From Musa acuminata AAA Group (taxonomy: Eukaryota > Streptophyta > Magnoliopsida > Zingiberales > Musaceae): 64,000 nucleotides of DNA. Position numbers and translations under genes: made by a program. The notes below the pieces were generated by a model. That model made no database searches and was not told the origin of the DNA. It saw only the letters and a program-made list of their open reading frames with translations. The stretch lies in assembly GCF_036884655.1 (NCBI RefSeq), contig NC_088339.1, positions 20,476,501-20,540,500 on the forward strand, read 5' to 3'. Shown here piece by piece: positions 35,123 through 48,031 of this stretch. Position 1 is the stretch's first letter, and each line of letters begins with the position of its first letter.

Positions 35123-37026
35123 TGTAATATCCCTCGTTTCTAAATTTTCGTATAAATTTCTAATTATAATATAAGTATCCATTTTGAATTCTATAGAAGA
35201 TCCTAAATATAAATTTGAGAACCTATTTATAAAATCTAAGGATCTATTTGTAAAAAATATGAGGACCGATTTGTAAACTTTGAGGACCTAATCATAAATA
35301 TAAATAATACACGGACTAAACTATAAAATATATAAAATAATAAATTTCATTACTTAAGCCTCTCTACCTTCGTTCCTAAGGAACCTGAGATGGCAGCTTG
35401 CATTGGAAAAGAGAGAAAGAAAAAGAAGAAAAAAGAAGAGGAGAAATTTGGGGCTTTGGGTCTTTTTGCTCAAACCTTCTCATTTTGGATCAAAATCTTT
35501 GAAAGACAACTATTCTAACCCCATCCTATATTAATCTTAATCTGTATTTTCATTTTAAATATGAATAATTCGAAATATTTTGGCTTAGCACTATATATTT
35601 CTCTCATTTAGATACAAAACCATAAATATGAAATTTTTTGGTAATCTGATCTCTATGCATTGTTTCAGTCATAACTTTTAGCACGGAACACTAATTTAGG
35701 TAAAACCTGATTTTTTTGAAAGAAGACTCATACTCTTTCTTTTGATGCTTGAATTGAAAATTTTAGAGTTTAAATGCCTACCTAAACTTCTGTTTTAATT
35801 AACCCTACTAATTCTGTAAAATAGGGACCATAATTTCTGATTTTTTTATACTAATTAAATATAACTTTATGTTGGGAATAATGATTTATACAAAATATGA
35901 TTTATTAGAAACTAGACTTATAAATCATTTTGTGCATGCCAATTTGAAAGATTTGGAGCACAAATGCCAACTAAAACATCTATTTTAATAGACCCTATAG
36001 ATTCGATAAAATAGAGATGATATTTTATGATATTTTGTTATTAAATTATTTGTAACTCCTTGTTGGAAATTTTAATTCATAAAAACTTGCTTTATTTGAA
36101 ACTAGATTAATATATCTTTCAAATGACACCAATTATGAGTAAATTGGAGTATAATTGGTTATTCAAATAATTCATGAAATACGCCTCAAATTCTACTAGA
36201 ATTGAGTTTTGTCGATTTTGTCTATTCATGTTTCATCCATTTGGAAATTAATTTCAGCTAAAATTATTTCTTCAATTATGCTTTATATTATTGTTTTGAA
36301 TTCTTATAATGCTCATCCTAAAATTATTTATATTCCTGAATCTATTATGTAAAGTTTATGGTTGAATCGCCTTATTTCATATAGGCACATGTACGTTTAA
36401 TTATTTTCGCATATGCTTTTGATATGTGCTAGTCTTATTGTTTACAATACCCTTTTTGTACTCTGGTGTTTGTGGGAGTATTTGGACCTCTATTAGAAAT
36501 AGTAACAGGATTATTTGGACCTTTGCCAGAAATGATAAAGAGTGTATGCTTAGAGCCTACGATGCTTTGTCAGCCCCCATTGGCTTCATCCAGATGTGGA
36601 TAGATGACGCTCTCAAATATAAGCAATTATATTTAGGATCCCACTTCACCTTCTATATGTTTGATACGATATCCAGAGCTTTAGTTATGTGTTTCTATAT
36701 GCACTTTGGATAAGAATGAAATGAATCAACGTTAAATATGACATTTGAGCTTTTGTTTCCTATTTGTTCTTTTGATATGATCCAAAATGCTTTTTATTTC
36801 AATGATACACTCCAATTACTCTTTACTCCCTTGTTATATATAAAACATGTTTCAAAATGAAATAACATTAAATTATGCAGGTTTTATGGATTGCTAGAGG
36901 TTTGAATGTTTTTAGTATCCTCAAATATTAGTTTAGATTCTAGATTGGATTGTTGATGAAATTTTAATATTATCGATTTAAGACAAGGTCACACCTCTTG
37001 AATATGATAATTCGGGGGGTGTGACA
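35123..37026 (+). repeat. Gypsy 5' LTR, copy B
   Basis: The 1904-bp LTR from TGTAATATCC to GGTGTGACA. Like the copy A 5' LTR, it lacks about 500 bases found in the 3' LTR between roughly 44550 and 45047. Confidence 0.88.
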
Positions 37027-40000
37027 AAGGTGGTATCAAAGAATGAAATGAGGATCATTAAGATTTTCTTTAGATATGCTAGATGTGTAATATATTTTGA
37101 GGTTCAGTGACTTTTATGTAGAGATTGATCAAAATTTCTCTTTTGTTGTTTCTAGGAAGCAAGGATGTGAGATCATCTGGTTCTCCTGTTGCATCTACTT
37201 CTGATCAGTTGAATGAGATTTTGAGAATTGTGAAAATTATGACACAAGTGATGTAACAACAAGTTCGACAAGAAAAAAGTGATGGAGTAGGGACATCAAA
37301 TCAAACTGGGTTGAGAATTAAATAGTTTACGAAGCTTAGTCCTCCCAGCTTTAGTGGTGAGCCTGACCCAATGGTAGCAAAATAATGGATGATGTGAATA
37401 GAGAAAATATTTGACGTCTTAAATTCCCTTGTTGATCAGAAGGTTTCTCTTGCCACCTTTATGTTAGAAGGAGAGGTTGAACACTAGTGGAGAATAATGA
37501 AGAGGATTTCTGAAGTCAGACATGAGCCAATTATTTTGAAAGTATTCGTAGAAAAGTTCAACAATAAATATTTTTTATATTGTATTAGAGAGCAAAAAGA
37601 ATTAGACTTCTTAAATCTCATCCAAGAAAACTTGACGACAACAAAATATGAATCCAAATTCATTGAGCTCTCCAGATTTGCCACACATATAATTGATGAT
37701 GAATCTAGAAAAGCAAATAGGTTTGAAAGGTAGCAATAAGAAGTCAGATATTAGTCTTAAAACTCAAAGCATATGCTGATGTAGTAGAAATAGTTTTAAT
37801 AATAAAAAAAGATTTAGAGGAGATACAAGAAATCGGGGGCAAGAATAGCAAAAACAAGTTTACTAGCAAAAGTAAGATAGGAAATAAATCAGAAAGTAAC
37901 AACAAGAGGGTAAAGATATCTAGATTTGAAAAAAGAAAGCCACCGTAGATGACTTAATCATGTGCAAGATGCGGGTTAAATCATGAAACAAGTCAATGTT
38001 TTTGGGTGACTGAAGCTTATTTTGCTTATGGAAAGTTGAATCATAAAATAAAAGATTGCCCTTCGAAAAAGAAGAAAGAGTCATTGTCTCCTAGACCATC
38101 AGCCCATGTTAGAGTTTATGCTATCACTAAACAAGATTCTAGAGCTTCTATATCAGTGGTTGAAGGTATTCTTCATGTTTCTAATAGAAATGTAAAAGTT
38201 TTATTTTATCCTGGTTCCTACCTATCTTTTGTTTCACAATATTTTGCTTGTTACTTGGGCATTCAACCTAGACTACTGGATTATATGTTAATGTAACTAT
38301 TATTGTTGGGGATTCTTTGACTACAAACTTGGTTTATCTATCTTGTTTGATTTCTATCGGAGAACACAAACTCCTTGCTGATTTGATTCTCCTAAAGATC
38401 TAGGGTTTTGATATTATACTTGATATGGATTGACTATCTTCCATCATGCTAGTATTGATTGCTATATAAAAATAATTACTTTCTACATACCAGATCAACC
38501 TATATTTTACTTTGAGGGTGTTAGGCATGATTTGCCTCATTGCTTGATATCGGCACTTCAAGCTCATCGTCTTATATAGAAGGGTTATTTTTGTTATATT
38601 GTGTGTGTAAAGGAGCATTCAGATCAAAAAACTTACCTAAATAAGACTTCGATTATCAAAGAGTTCTCAGATATATTTCCAGATGACTTACTTGGAATAC
38701 CTCCAAATAGAGAGAGTGAATTTGCTATTGATTTGGTCCTCATGATAACCCCAATATCTAAGCCTCCCTACAGAATGACACTATCGAGCTAGAGGAATTG
38801 AAGAAGCAACTACAAAAACTATTAGATAAGGGTTTCATTCGACCTAATGTTTCACTGTGTGGTGCTTCGGTGCTATTAATTAAGAAGAATGATGGAACAT
38901 TGAGGTTTTATATTGATTATAGACAGTTGAACTAGGTGATCATAAAAAATAAGTATCCCCTGCCTAGAATTGATGATTTGTTTGATCAATTGTATATGCA
39001 CAAGTATTCTCTAAGATTGATCTGAGTTCAGGTTATTATCAGTTAAAGATCAAGAAGGAGGATATCCCAAAAATAGCTTTTAGAACTCGATATGATCACT
39101 ATGAATTCTTAGTAATGTCTTTTGACTAATGCCCTTGCAGCTTTTATAGAACTGATGAATATGATATTTCTGTCACTCTTGGATAGCTATATAATTGTAT
39201 TCATTGATGATGTATTAGTATATTCAAGGAGTAATCAGGAGCATGAGGAACACTTGAGGAATGTATTGTCCATACTAAGAGAAAAGAAGTTGTATGCAAA
39301 TTTCAGCAAATGTGAATTTTGGTTGAATGAAGTTACTTTCTTAAGCCATGTGATTTTAGAGAAGGGCATATCTATTGATCCAAAGAAAATGGAAGCTGTA
39401 GTTAGGTAGGAAGTACTAACAAATGTGACAGAAGTTAGAAGTTTCTTGGGCATGACAAGTTATTACAAGAGATTTGTGGAGAGATTCTCTTGAATTGCTC
39501 AACCTCTCACCAAACTAACTCAAAAAAATGTGAAATTTGAATGGGGTAATGATTTTGAGCGAAGTTATCAAGAGTTAAAAAGGAAGATTGACTAGTGCCT
39601 CGATTCTCACTATTCCCAATGGTAACAAGAGATTTGTAGTTTATACCGATGCTTCAAGAAAGGGCCTTGGATATGTTTTGATGCAAGAAATGAAAGTGAT
39701 TGATTATGCTTCTAGACAAATAAGAGTTATGAATTGAATTATCCAACTCATGATTTGAAATTTGTAGCAATTATTTTTGCTTTAAATATTTAGAGACAAT
39801 ACTTGTATAAGCAGACATTTGAAATCTTTACTGATCATAAGAGTTTAAAGTATATTTTTACTCAGAAAGAGTTAAACATGAGGCAGCGGAGATGGATAGA
39901 ACTTTTAAAGGATTATGATTGTACCATTCATTATCACCTAGGTAAAGCCAATATTATAGCTGATGCACTTAGTAGAAAATCTATAAGTTTTATGGCTAAT

Positions 40001-41610
40001 CTAGTTGTGAAGCAATGAAAGTTATAAGAAGAGAAAATTATGATTTGAATGTTATAAGGAAAGGGCAAGACTCAATGATATTGAGTAAGACTCAATGATA
40101 TTGATGGCTTCCATCCAGGTGCAATTTGATCTCATTCAACAAATTAAAGAAAGACAACTACGAGATCCACGTTTAATTTATTTGAGGAATGAAGTAGAAA
40201 AGGGATCGAAGCCGAAATTTCAAGTTTCAAAGGATGACATATTGAGATTTGGGGATAGAATATGTGTTCCAAATAACCCAGATATCAAGAACCAAAATCC
40301 TGAAGGACGATTATAATTCAAAGTATACTATGTATCTTGGTAGCACTAAGATATATAGAGATCTCCAAAGTCATTATTAGTGGGAAAACATGAAGAAGGA
40401 TATTGCAATGTATGTTTTAAAGTGTTTAACTTGTCAGCAAATCAAAGCAGAACACTAGAGACCTGGAGGTTTGTTATAATCTTTAGATATTCCTGAATGG
40501 AAATAGGAACGTGTTACCATAGACTTTGTTTCAGGACTACCCAGAACCTCTAGAAAGCATGATAGTATTTGGGTTATCATTGATAAGTTAACCAAATCTG
40601 TACATTTTCTATTGATCAATATGACTTATTCTATTGATAAGCTTACAGATTTATATATCAATAAAATAGTAAGACTTCATGATATTCCAAAGGAGATTAT
40701 CTCTGGTAGAGACTCTAGATTTCTATTTAGATTATGAAGAAGATTATAGGAATCTATGGGCACTAAAGTCAAGTTTAGTACTACTTATCACCCCCAAACT
40801 GATGGTCAGTTAGAAAGAACAATTCAAACACTTGAGGATTTACTTAGAGCATATATTATAGATTAAAAAGGTGAATAAGATAAAGATATTTCTCTTATTG
40901 AGTTCACTTATAATAATAGTTATCATTCAAGTATTCAGAGGGCTCATTATAAAGCTTTATATGGGCAAAAGTGTAAAATACTTATATATTGGGAAGAAGT
41001 TGGCAACAGAAAGTTGTTAGCACCAAACAAAGAACAAGAGACTATCGAGAAAATTGAAGTTATAAGGAAAATGTTAAAGACTACTCAGAGTCGTCAAAAG
41101 AGTTATGCTAACAACAGAATACGAGATATTAAGTTTTAAGTCGAGGATTTTGTATTCCTAAAGGTCTCCCCTTCCAAAGGCGTTATAAGATTTGGGAAGA
41201 AAGAAAAGTTAAACCCATGATTTATTGAACCTTTTGAGGTCCTTGCGAGGATTGGCTCTGTTGCTTATAAGATTGCCTTGCCACCATCGTTGTGTCATAA
41301 CTATGATATATTTCATATTTCAATTATCAGAAAGTATATACCTGGTCCCTCTCGTATTATTAAGTATGAGCCGATTATGATCGATAAAAACTTATCTTAT
41401 GTGAAAGAGCCCACTCATATTATTAATAAGAAGGAAAAAATCCTAAAGAATCGGGTCATCACTCTAGTTAAGATGATTTGGAGGCATCATTCTGGGGAGG
41501 AAATGACTTGGGAGCTAGAGGAGGAAATGAAGAAAGCTTATCCTTATCTTTTCATCGATTGAGGTATGATAAATTTAGAGGACTAAAAAATTTTTTTAAA
41601 GGAGGGAGAG
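37027..41610 (+). pseudogene. Gypsy gag-pol remnant, copy B
   Basis: Degenerate polyprotein with domains in Ty3/gypsy order: gag (about 37310-37740), CCHC-type knuckle (CARCGLNHETSQCF, about 37960-38005), protease (about 38100-38300; the catalytic triad is altered to LFYPGS), RT (about 38640-39420; VFIDD at 39197-39211), RNase H (about 39590-40000; ADALSRKS), integrase (about 40320-41110; CLTCQQIKAEH, DFVSGLPRT, VIIDKLTKSVHF), chromodomain-like C-terminus (about 41400-41560; LVKMIWRHHSGEEMTWELEE). The chromodomain is thought to target integration to heterochromatin in this lineage. Frames are broken by stops, many of them TAG/TGA/TAA at conserved Trp or Gln sites. Tekay/Del-like assignment is by motif resemblance. 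Confidence 0.87.
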
Positions 41611-44600
41611 TGTAACATCTCTCATTTCTAAATTGTCGTATAAGTTTTTAATTGTAATGGAAGTATCTATTTTGAGTTTTTATAGAAGATCCTAAATATA
41701 AATCTGAGAACCTATTTATAAAATTTGAGGACCTGTTTGTAAAAAAAATTGATAAACTATTTATAAACTTTGAGGACCTAATCATAAATATAAATAATAT
41801 AAGGATTAAACTATAAAATATATAAAATAATAAATTCCACCGCCTAAGCCTCTCTGCCTTCATTTCTAAGGAACCTAAGAAGGCAGATTGCATTGGAGAA
41901 GAGAGGAAGAGAGAAAGAAGAAGAAGAAGAAAAGAAGAAAATGAGAAATTTAGGGCTTTAGGTTTTTTTGCTCAAATCTTCTCATTTGGGATCAAAATAT
42001 TTGAAAGGCAAGTATTCTAACCCTATCCTATAGTAATCTTAATCTCTATTTTTATTTTAGTTATGAATAATTTAAAATATTTTAACTTAGCACCATATAT
42101 TTCTCTTGTTTAGATATAAAATCATGAATCTAAAATTTTTCAGTAATCTGACCTATATACATTATTTCAGACTTAACTTTTAGCATCGAACTCTGATTTA
42201 GACAAAACCTAATTCATTTGAAAATAGACTCATAGATCTTTTTCTTTTATGCCTCGATTGAAAATTTTGGAGTTTAAATGCCTGCCTAAATTTCTGTTTC
42301 AATTAACCCTACAGATTCTATAAAATAGGGAACATAATTTCTAACCTTTTAATACTAAATTGCTTATAACTTTTTATTGGGAACTCTGATTTATGCAAAA
42401 CATAATTTATTAGAAATTAGACTTATAAATCTTTTTGTTATACCTGATTTGAAAGATTTGGAGTATAAATACCAACTGAAACATCTATTTTAATCGACCT
42501 TATGAATTCGATAAAATAAAGATGATTTTTTTTTACCTTTCATCACTAAATTATTTATAACTCCCTGTTGGAAACTTCAATTTATATAAATCTTAATTTA
42601 TCTTATATCTTTCAAATGCCACCAATTTTAAACAAATTAGAGCATAATTAATTATTTAAATAATTCATGAAATATGCCTCTCAAGTTCTGTCAGAATTGA
42701 GTTTTGTCGATTTTGTCTATTCATGTTTCATCCCTTTGAAAATTGATTTCAACTAAAATTCTTTCTTTAATTGAGCTTTATATTATTGCTTTGAATTCTT
42801 GTAGTACTCATCTTTAAATTATTTACATTCCTGGATCTATTATGTAAAGTTTCTAATTGCATCGCCTTGTTTCGTATAGGCACATGTATGTTTTGTTGTT
42901 TTCGTATATGCTTCTGATATATACTAATCTTATTATTCACAATACCCTTTTTGTACTCTGGTATTTGTAATAGTATTTGGATCTTTGCCAGAAATGGTAA
43001 AGGGATTATCCGGACCTTTGCCAGAAATGATAAAGGGTGTATGTTTAATGTTAGGACCAAAATCAGTACTAAAAGGGGGTGTGAATTAGTGCTTACATAA
43101 AAATTATGTCGATTTGAAAACTCATTAAATGTAGAAAAACCATTTCGATAAAGCTCATATTAGAAAGTATTTAAGCTTGACTTAGAATAAATGTAAAGTG
43201 AAGTGAGCAACGAAGTAAGTAATAAAAGTAAGCAGTAAAGAAAAAGAGCACACCAGATTTATAGTGGTTCGGTCATTGTGACCTATATCCACTCTTGATT
43301 CCTTTTCACTCGAGGTCACCAGCTTTCACTATCGATCTTCTTTCCAATAGGCGAAGATCAACTATCCTTATAACTCTTTCTCTTTTTGACAAGCTCAAGA
43401 GAGAAACTTTACACCCCTTTTTTGCAAGGTAACCCTCATACACCTCCCTTTTATCTATTTCTAAGCTTACAAAAGAGGGAACTCAATGTTTCTTGCTTCC
43501 TAAGTGGGGTATTTATAAGCCCTAAATGGTTTCAAAAATAGAGCCAAAAATTTAAATTTCTAAGTCTTCAAAGTACGGGCGGTACCACCACCTACATTGG
43601 GCGGTACCATCGCCTGCCAGTCTGACACTGGGTGGTACCACTGCCCAGTCTGATAGTACCACCGCTTGACAGCTTGGAAAAGTGTGCTCTTGTCTTTTCT
43701 AGCTCATAGGTAGTTCTATCTAATCTTGGGTCATTGAATGGGTCTTCCACTTGGCCCAAAACAGTCCAAACTCAAGCCCAATGGGTCCCTAATTGAGTTG
43801 ACATGGTTACACTCCAAAACTGACTCAATTAGATTCTAAATTTTAACTAAGACTTAATTACAATCATGAAGCCTACGTTGTCCAGCATGTCACTGGTATA
43901 TCCGGCACTTCGTTCGATCCTTCGGCACATCGTTCTCTCATTCAGCGTATTGCCTAATCGACATATTGACTTTCCGCAACACACGATCATCTTGGCGCAA
44001 TGCCCGATTCTTTTGGCCCAATGCTCGAACTCATGACGCAAAGTCTATCCTCCAGCATATCGACCAATCATCCGACATGATGCTCTCCAGCTCAACGTTA
44101 GATTTTGCTTCCATGATTCAAGTCCACGATCAAAGTTTTTCCTGTGTCACTTACCTTAAATGTATATTAGTTCATAACTTCATTAATTAATTTCATCATC
44201 AAAATCCGAGATTCAACATTTAGAGCCCGCGATGCTTTGTCGGCCCCCTTTGGCTTCATCCAAACGTGGATGGATGATGCTCCCATATGTGGAAGCTTAT
44301 GATTGGGATCTTACTTCACCTTCTATATGTTTGATATAATATCTAGAGCTTTGGTTATGTGTTTCTATGTGTGCTTTAGATAAGAATGAAAATGAATCAA
44401 CGTTAAATATGATATTTGAGCTTCTATTTTTTATTTGTTCTTTTGATATGATTCGAAATGCTTTTTATGCCATTAATATACTCCAATTACTCTTTTCTCC
44501 CTTGTTATGAAAAAACATGCTTCGAAATGAAATGACATTGCAATTCTGTATTTGATGAGTGGATATCTATGAACTCTTGTATCCCTATCTTACATTTTGA

Positions 44601-45197
44601 TACCTTGTTAGTTTGAAACTGTCCTCTTTTATCATGGATATGTTAGTCGCTTACTAAGCTTTACATACTCACTCCGTTGCTATATAAATTTTTCAGGTTA
44701 GCTAGTCACTCAGTGTGATGTTTGAATTGGGCCGAGGCAGTGGAAAGCTAGAAGATTTTTGGCAAATTTTTATGAGTTGATATGTTTTTGTTGTATAAGT
44801 ACACTTTGCATTTAATGTAATGTTGAGGGTAAATCTGAACTTATGGGTTTTGTAAAAGTTTAAAAGACCTCTCATGTTTAGGATTTTAGAATGTTAAGTT
44901 TGATTTGTATAATGATATGAATTTATGGTGAATGTTGGTTTTGTAATTATATAGATTCTCACACTTGAGAATTTATAATGTGGTTATTATTTTTGTGAGT
45001 TGGCTTCGGATTTTATGAATCATATGTGGTGTATGATTATAAACTGCATAGGTTTTATGGATTGTTAGATGTTTGAATGTTTTTAGTATTCTCGAATATT
45101 AGTTTGGATCCTCGATTGGATTGTTGATGAAAATTTAATATTATCGATTTAAGACAGGGTCACACCTCTTGAATATGATAATTCAGGAGGTGTGATA
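41611..45197 (+). repeat. Gypsy 3' LTR, copy B, with nested solo LTR
   Basis: Starts TGTAACATCT directly after the polypurine tract and ends GGTGTGATA. Without the nested solo LTR it is about 2.4 kb, roughly 500 bp longer than the 5' LTRs. It is the only complete-length LTR of this element in the window. Confidence 0.85.
43049..44218 (-). mobile_element. Sirevirus-family solo LTR, antisense
   Basis: Reverse-oriented LTR of 1170 bp: on the plus strand it reads TGTTAGGACC to GATTCAACA, the complement of the Sirevirus LTR ends. It has a minus-strand TATAAATA (about 43510-43517) and a GGCGGTACCACC-type array (43577-43673). Flanks TTTAA (43044-43048) and TTTAG (44219-44223) are a near-perfect 5-bp target duplication, and the interrupted gypsy LTR resumes exactly. 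No internal region remains, so it formed by LTR-LTR recombination. Confidence 0.88.
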
Positions 45198-45202
45198 GAG
45201 TT

Positions 45203-46387
45203 GGACAAGGAGCGAGATGATTCAGTAATTGATCCCATCGACCTCCAATTCTACAACAAGATTCAGTGCCGATGTTAGAGTGAGTCGAAGCTACAGAGAA
45301 CCAAGAGGATTCTCTACTTGATGAGGCGGGAGATTCTCAACATCCTTCTTATTTTATTACTGAGGTAATAGAAGAAGCGGAAGCACATCCGTAGTAGGAG
45401 GAAAATCCCCCTCAGTCAAAACATGGTGAAAGGAGCCAGACAACAACGAGTCAAATTACTTTAGGAACTATAGACATCTAATCGTTACAGTTGTCCACCC
45501 AGCGTACAAAGGCAAAGGCAGAAGGAAAAGCAGTAGCATCAGCTACATTATTAGAAAGAATCGAGTTGGGTGATAAGACACCTTCACGATCACATTTAGT
45601 AACTCGCTTAGTCCAGAGAGATGACAGAGATGTAGATAGCAGTGCCTCGACCAATGATGGCGGCGACACTACAGAGTCGTTGGTCCCTTCTACATAATTT
45701 AGGGGTAGTGCATGGACCGAGGATTAGTATTTTACACATGCCACTCAAGATTCAGATCATGGAGCTCAACGAGGTACTAGTCAAGTTTATGCACGGAAGA
45801 GAAAGGGGGAGCCAGTGAATGATTTTCAGCAGATGCGATAAAGCCTACATGACGTAAACATAAAACGAAGCTCATTGTATTCACAGTTGTCGTATTATGA
45901 AGAATCCTATGGTTAACAACAATATGGTGATAGTTGATCATACTTCTTCAAGCAACAGTATGTTATAAAGTAGCAGATTAGTAGTGAAAGTAGAAGTTCT
46001 GATATTCACCAACACATGCCTCAGGAGCCGCCTTGGACACATATGATTCACAACGATCAACCTACGACCATCATCACATTGATGCACCACTGACATATGG
46101 TATATTAATATACTATATCGTATAATCAATTTTAGGATTAGGTTCAACAAATATATTATATTAATATACACATACATAGTATCGAAAACCCTGATCCACC
46201 ACCCATGGAGTCCCGTCGTTCGTTTTGATGGTAAATTCAATTATATCTATACATGTGATTACTTAATTCATTTGAATCTTAAAGTTTAAGCTATATATAA
46301 AATAATTTAAGAATTCAAATAATTTTTTTTAAGATAATTCAATATTAACAAAGAACGATCCGAAACAGATCGAAATTGGGAACCTTG
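45203..46387 (+). pseudogene. hAT transposase C-terminus and 3' end, copy B
   Basis: Directly after the second GAGTT the hAT frame resumes (ELDKERDDSVIDPIDLQFYN), an acidic tail typical of plant hAT transposases after the dimerisation domain, followed by several hundred bases of degenerate sequence and the 3' terminus ending AACCTTG. It completes the split transposase seen before 35117. Several stops are present. Confidence 0.7.
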
Positions 46388-46573
46388 TACAAGGCTACTC
46401 GTCAAAACCCGAAAAAGATATGTGGCACTACCCTAACCTAATTTACATTAGTTTTGTTAAAATTATACTAAACGTATATTTATTTCTAACTTAAAAACCT
46501 TATCCTAATTTTTTTTCTTCTATTTTTCAGGTATTTTTGAAGTGTTTTATGTCTATTTTAGGCGTATTGCTCG

Positions 46574-47702
<1,129 letters not shown>

Positions 47703-47710
47703 ATTGCTTG

Positions 47711-47986
47711 ATACATCCTGACGTATCATCTTTATGCTTCAGTATGTTAGTACGGTATTAAATTATGAAGCTTACAAAAAGGTATTCTGATATGTATCCA
47801 AGAAGAATCATACATTTTCTTTATCGAAAACATAATAAAATAATTCGAAGTAAGGTTTCATATTTCAATTCGGTGCTGATACCAATCAGTGGCTGGCTTA
47901 GTATGGTACCAATACAGGTCAATATACCGACACTTGGTATGGGCTGATCCTGGCTGCTACAGCAAAGGGGAGAGAGAAGAGGATAA

Positions 47987-48031
<45 letters not shown>

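Larger units (their letters stand above)
35123..45197 (+). mobile_element. Ty3/gypsy chromovirus copy B
   Basis: Complete in outline: 5' LTR, primer site TGGTATCAAAGAA (37031-37043), degenerate gag-pol with chromodomain, polypurine tract AAAGGAGGGAGAG (41598-41610), 3' LTR. Both ends carry the 5-bp target duplication GAGTT (35118-35122 and 45198-45202), within the hAT transposase sequence. A solo Sirevirus LTR is nested antisense in the 3' LTR. Many stops show long inactivity. Confidence 0.9.
31462..46387 (+). mobile_element. hAT transposon copy B with nested gypsy
   Basis: The left end AAGGATCTGAATTTC and right end GAAATTGGGAACCTTG form an imperfect terminal inverted repeat. They are flanked by an 8-bp target duplication with one mismatch (TACAAAGC 31454-31461; TACAAGGC 46388-46395), the size typical of hAT elements. 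Removing the nested gypsy and its extra GAGTT leaves about 4.85 kb, the size of an autonomous hAT. The transposase gene runs on the plus strand and is inactivated by stops. Confidence 0.8.

Noticed and set aside
1..46387. Endogenous pararetrovirus (caulimovirid) sequence
   Set aside because: Checked because such copies occur in plant genomes. All RT-bearing remnants here have LTRs and copia or gypsy domain order; no movement-protein-like or virus-type leader was seen.
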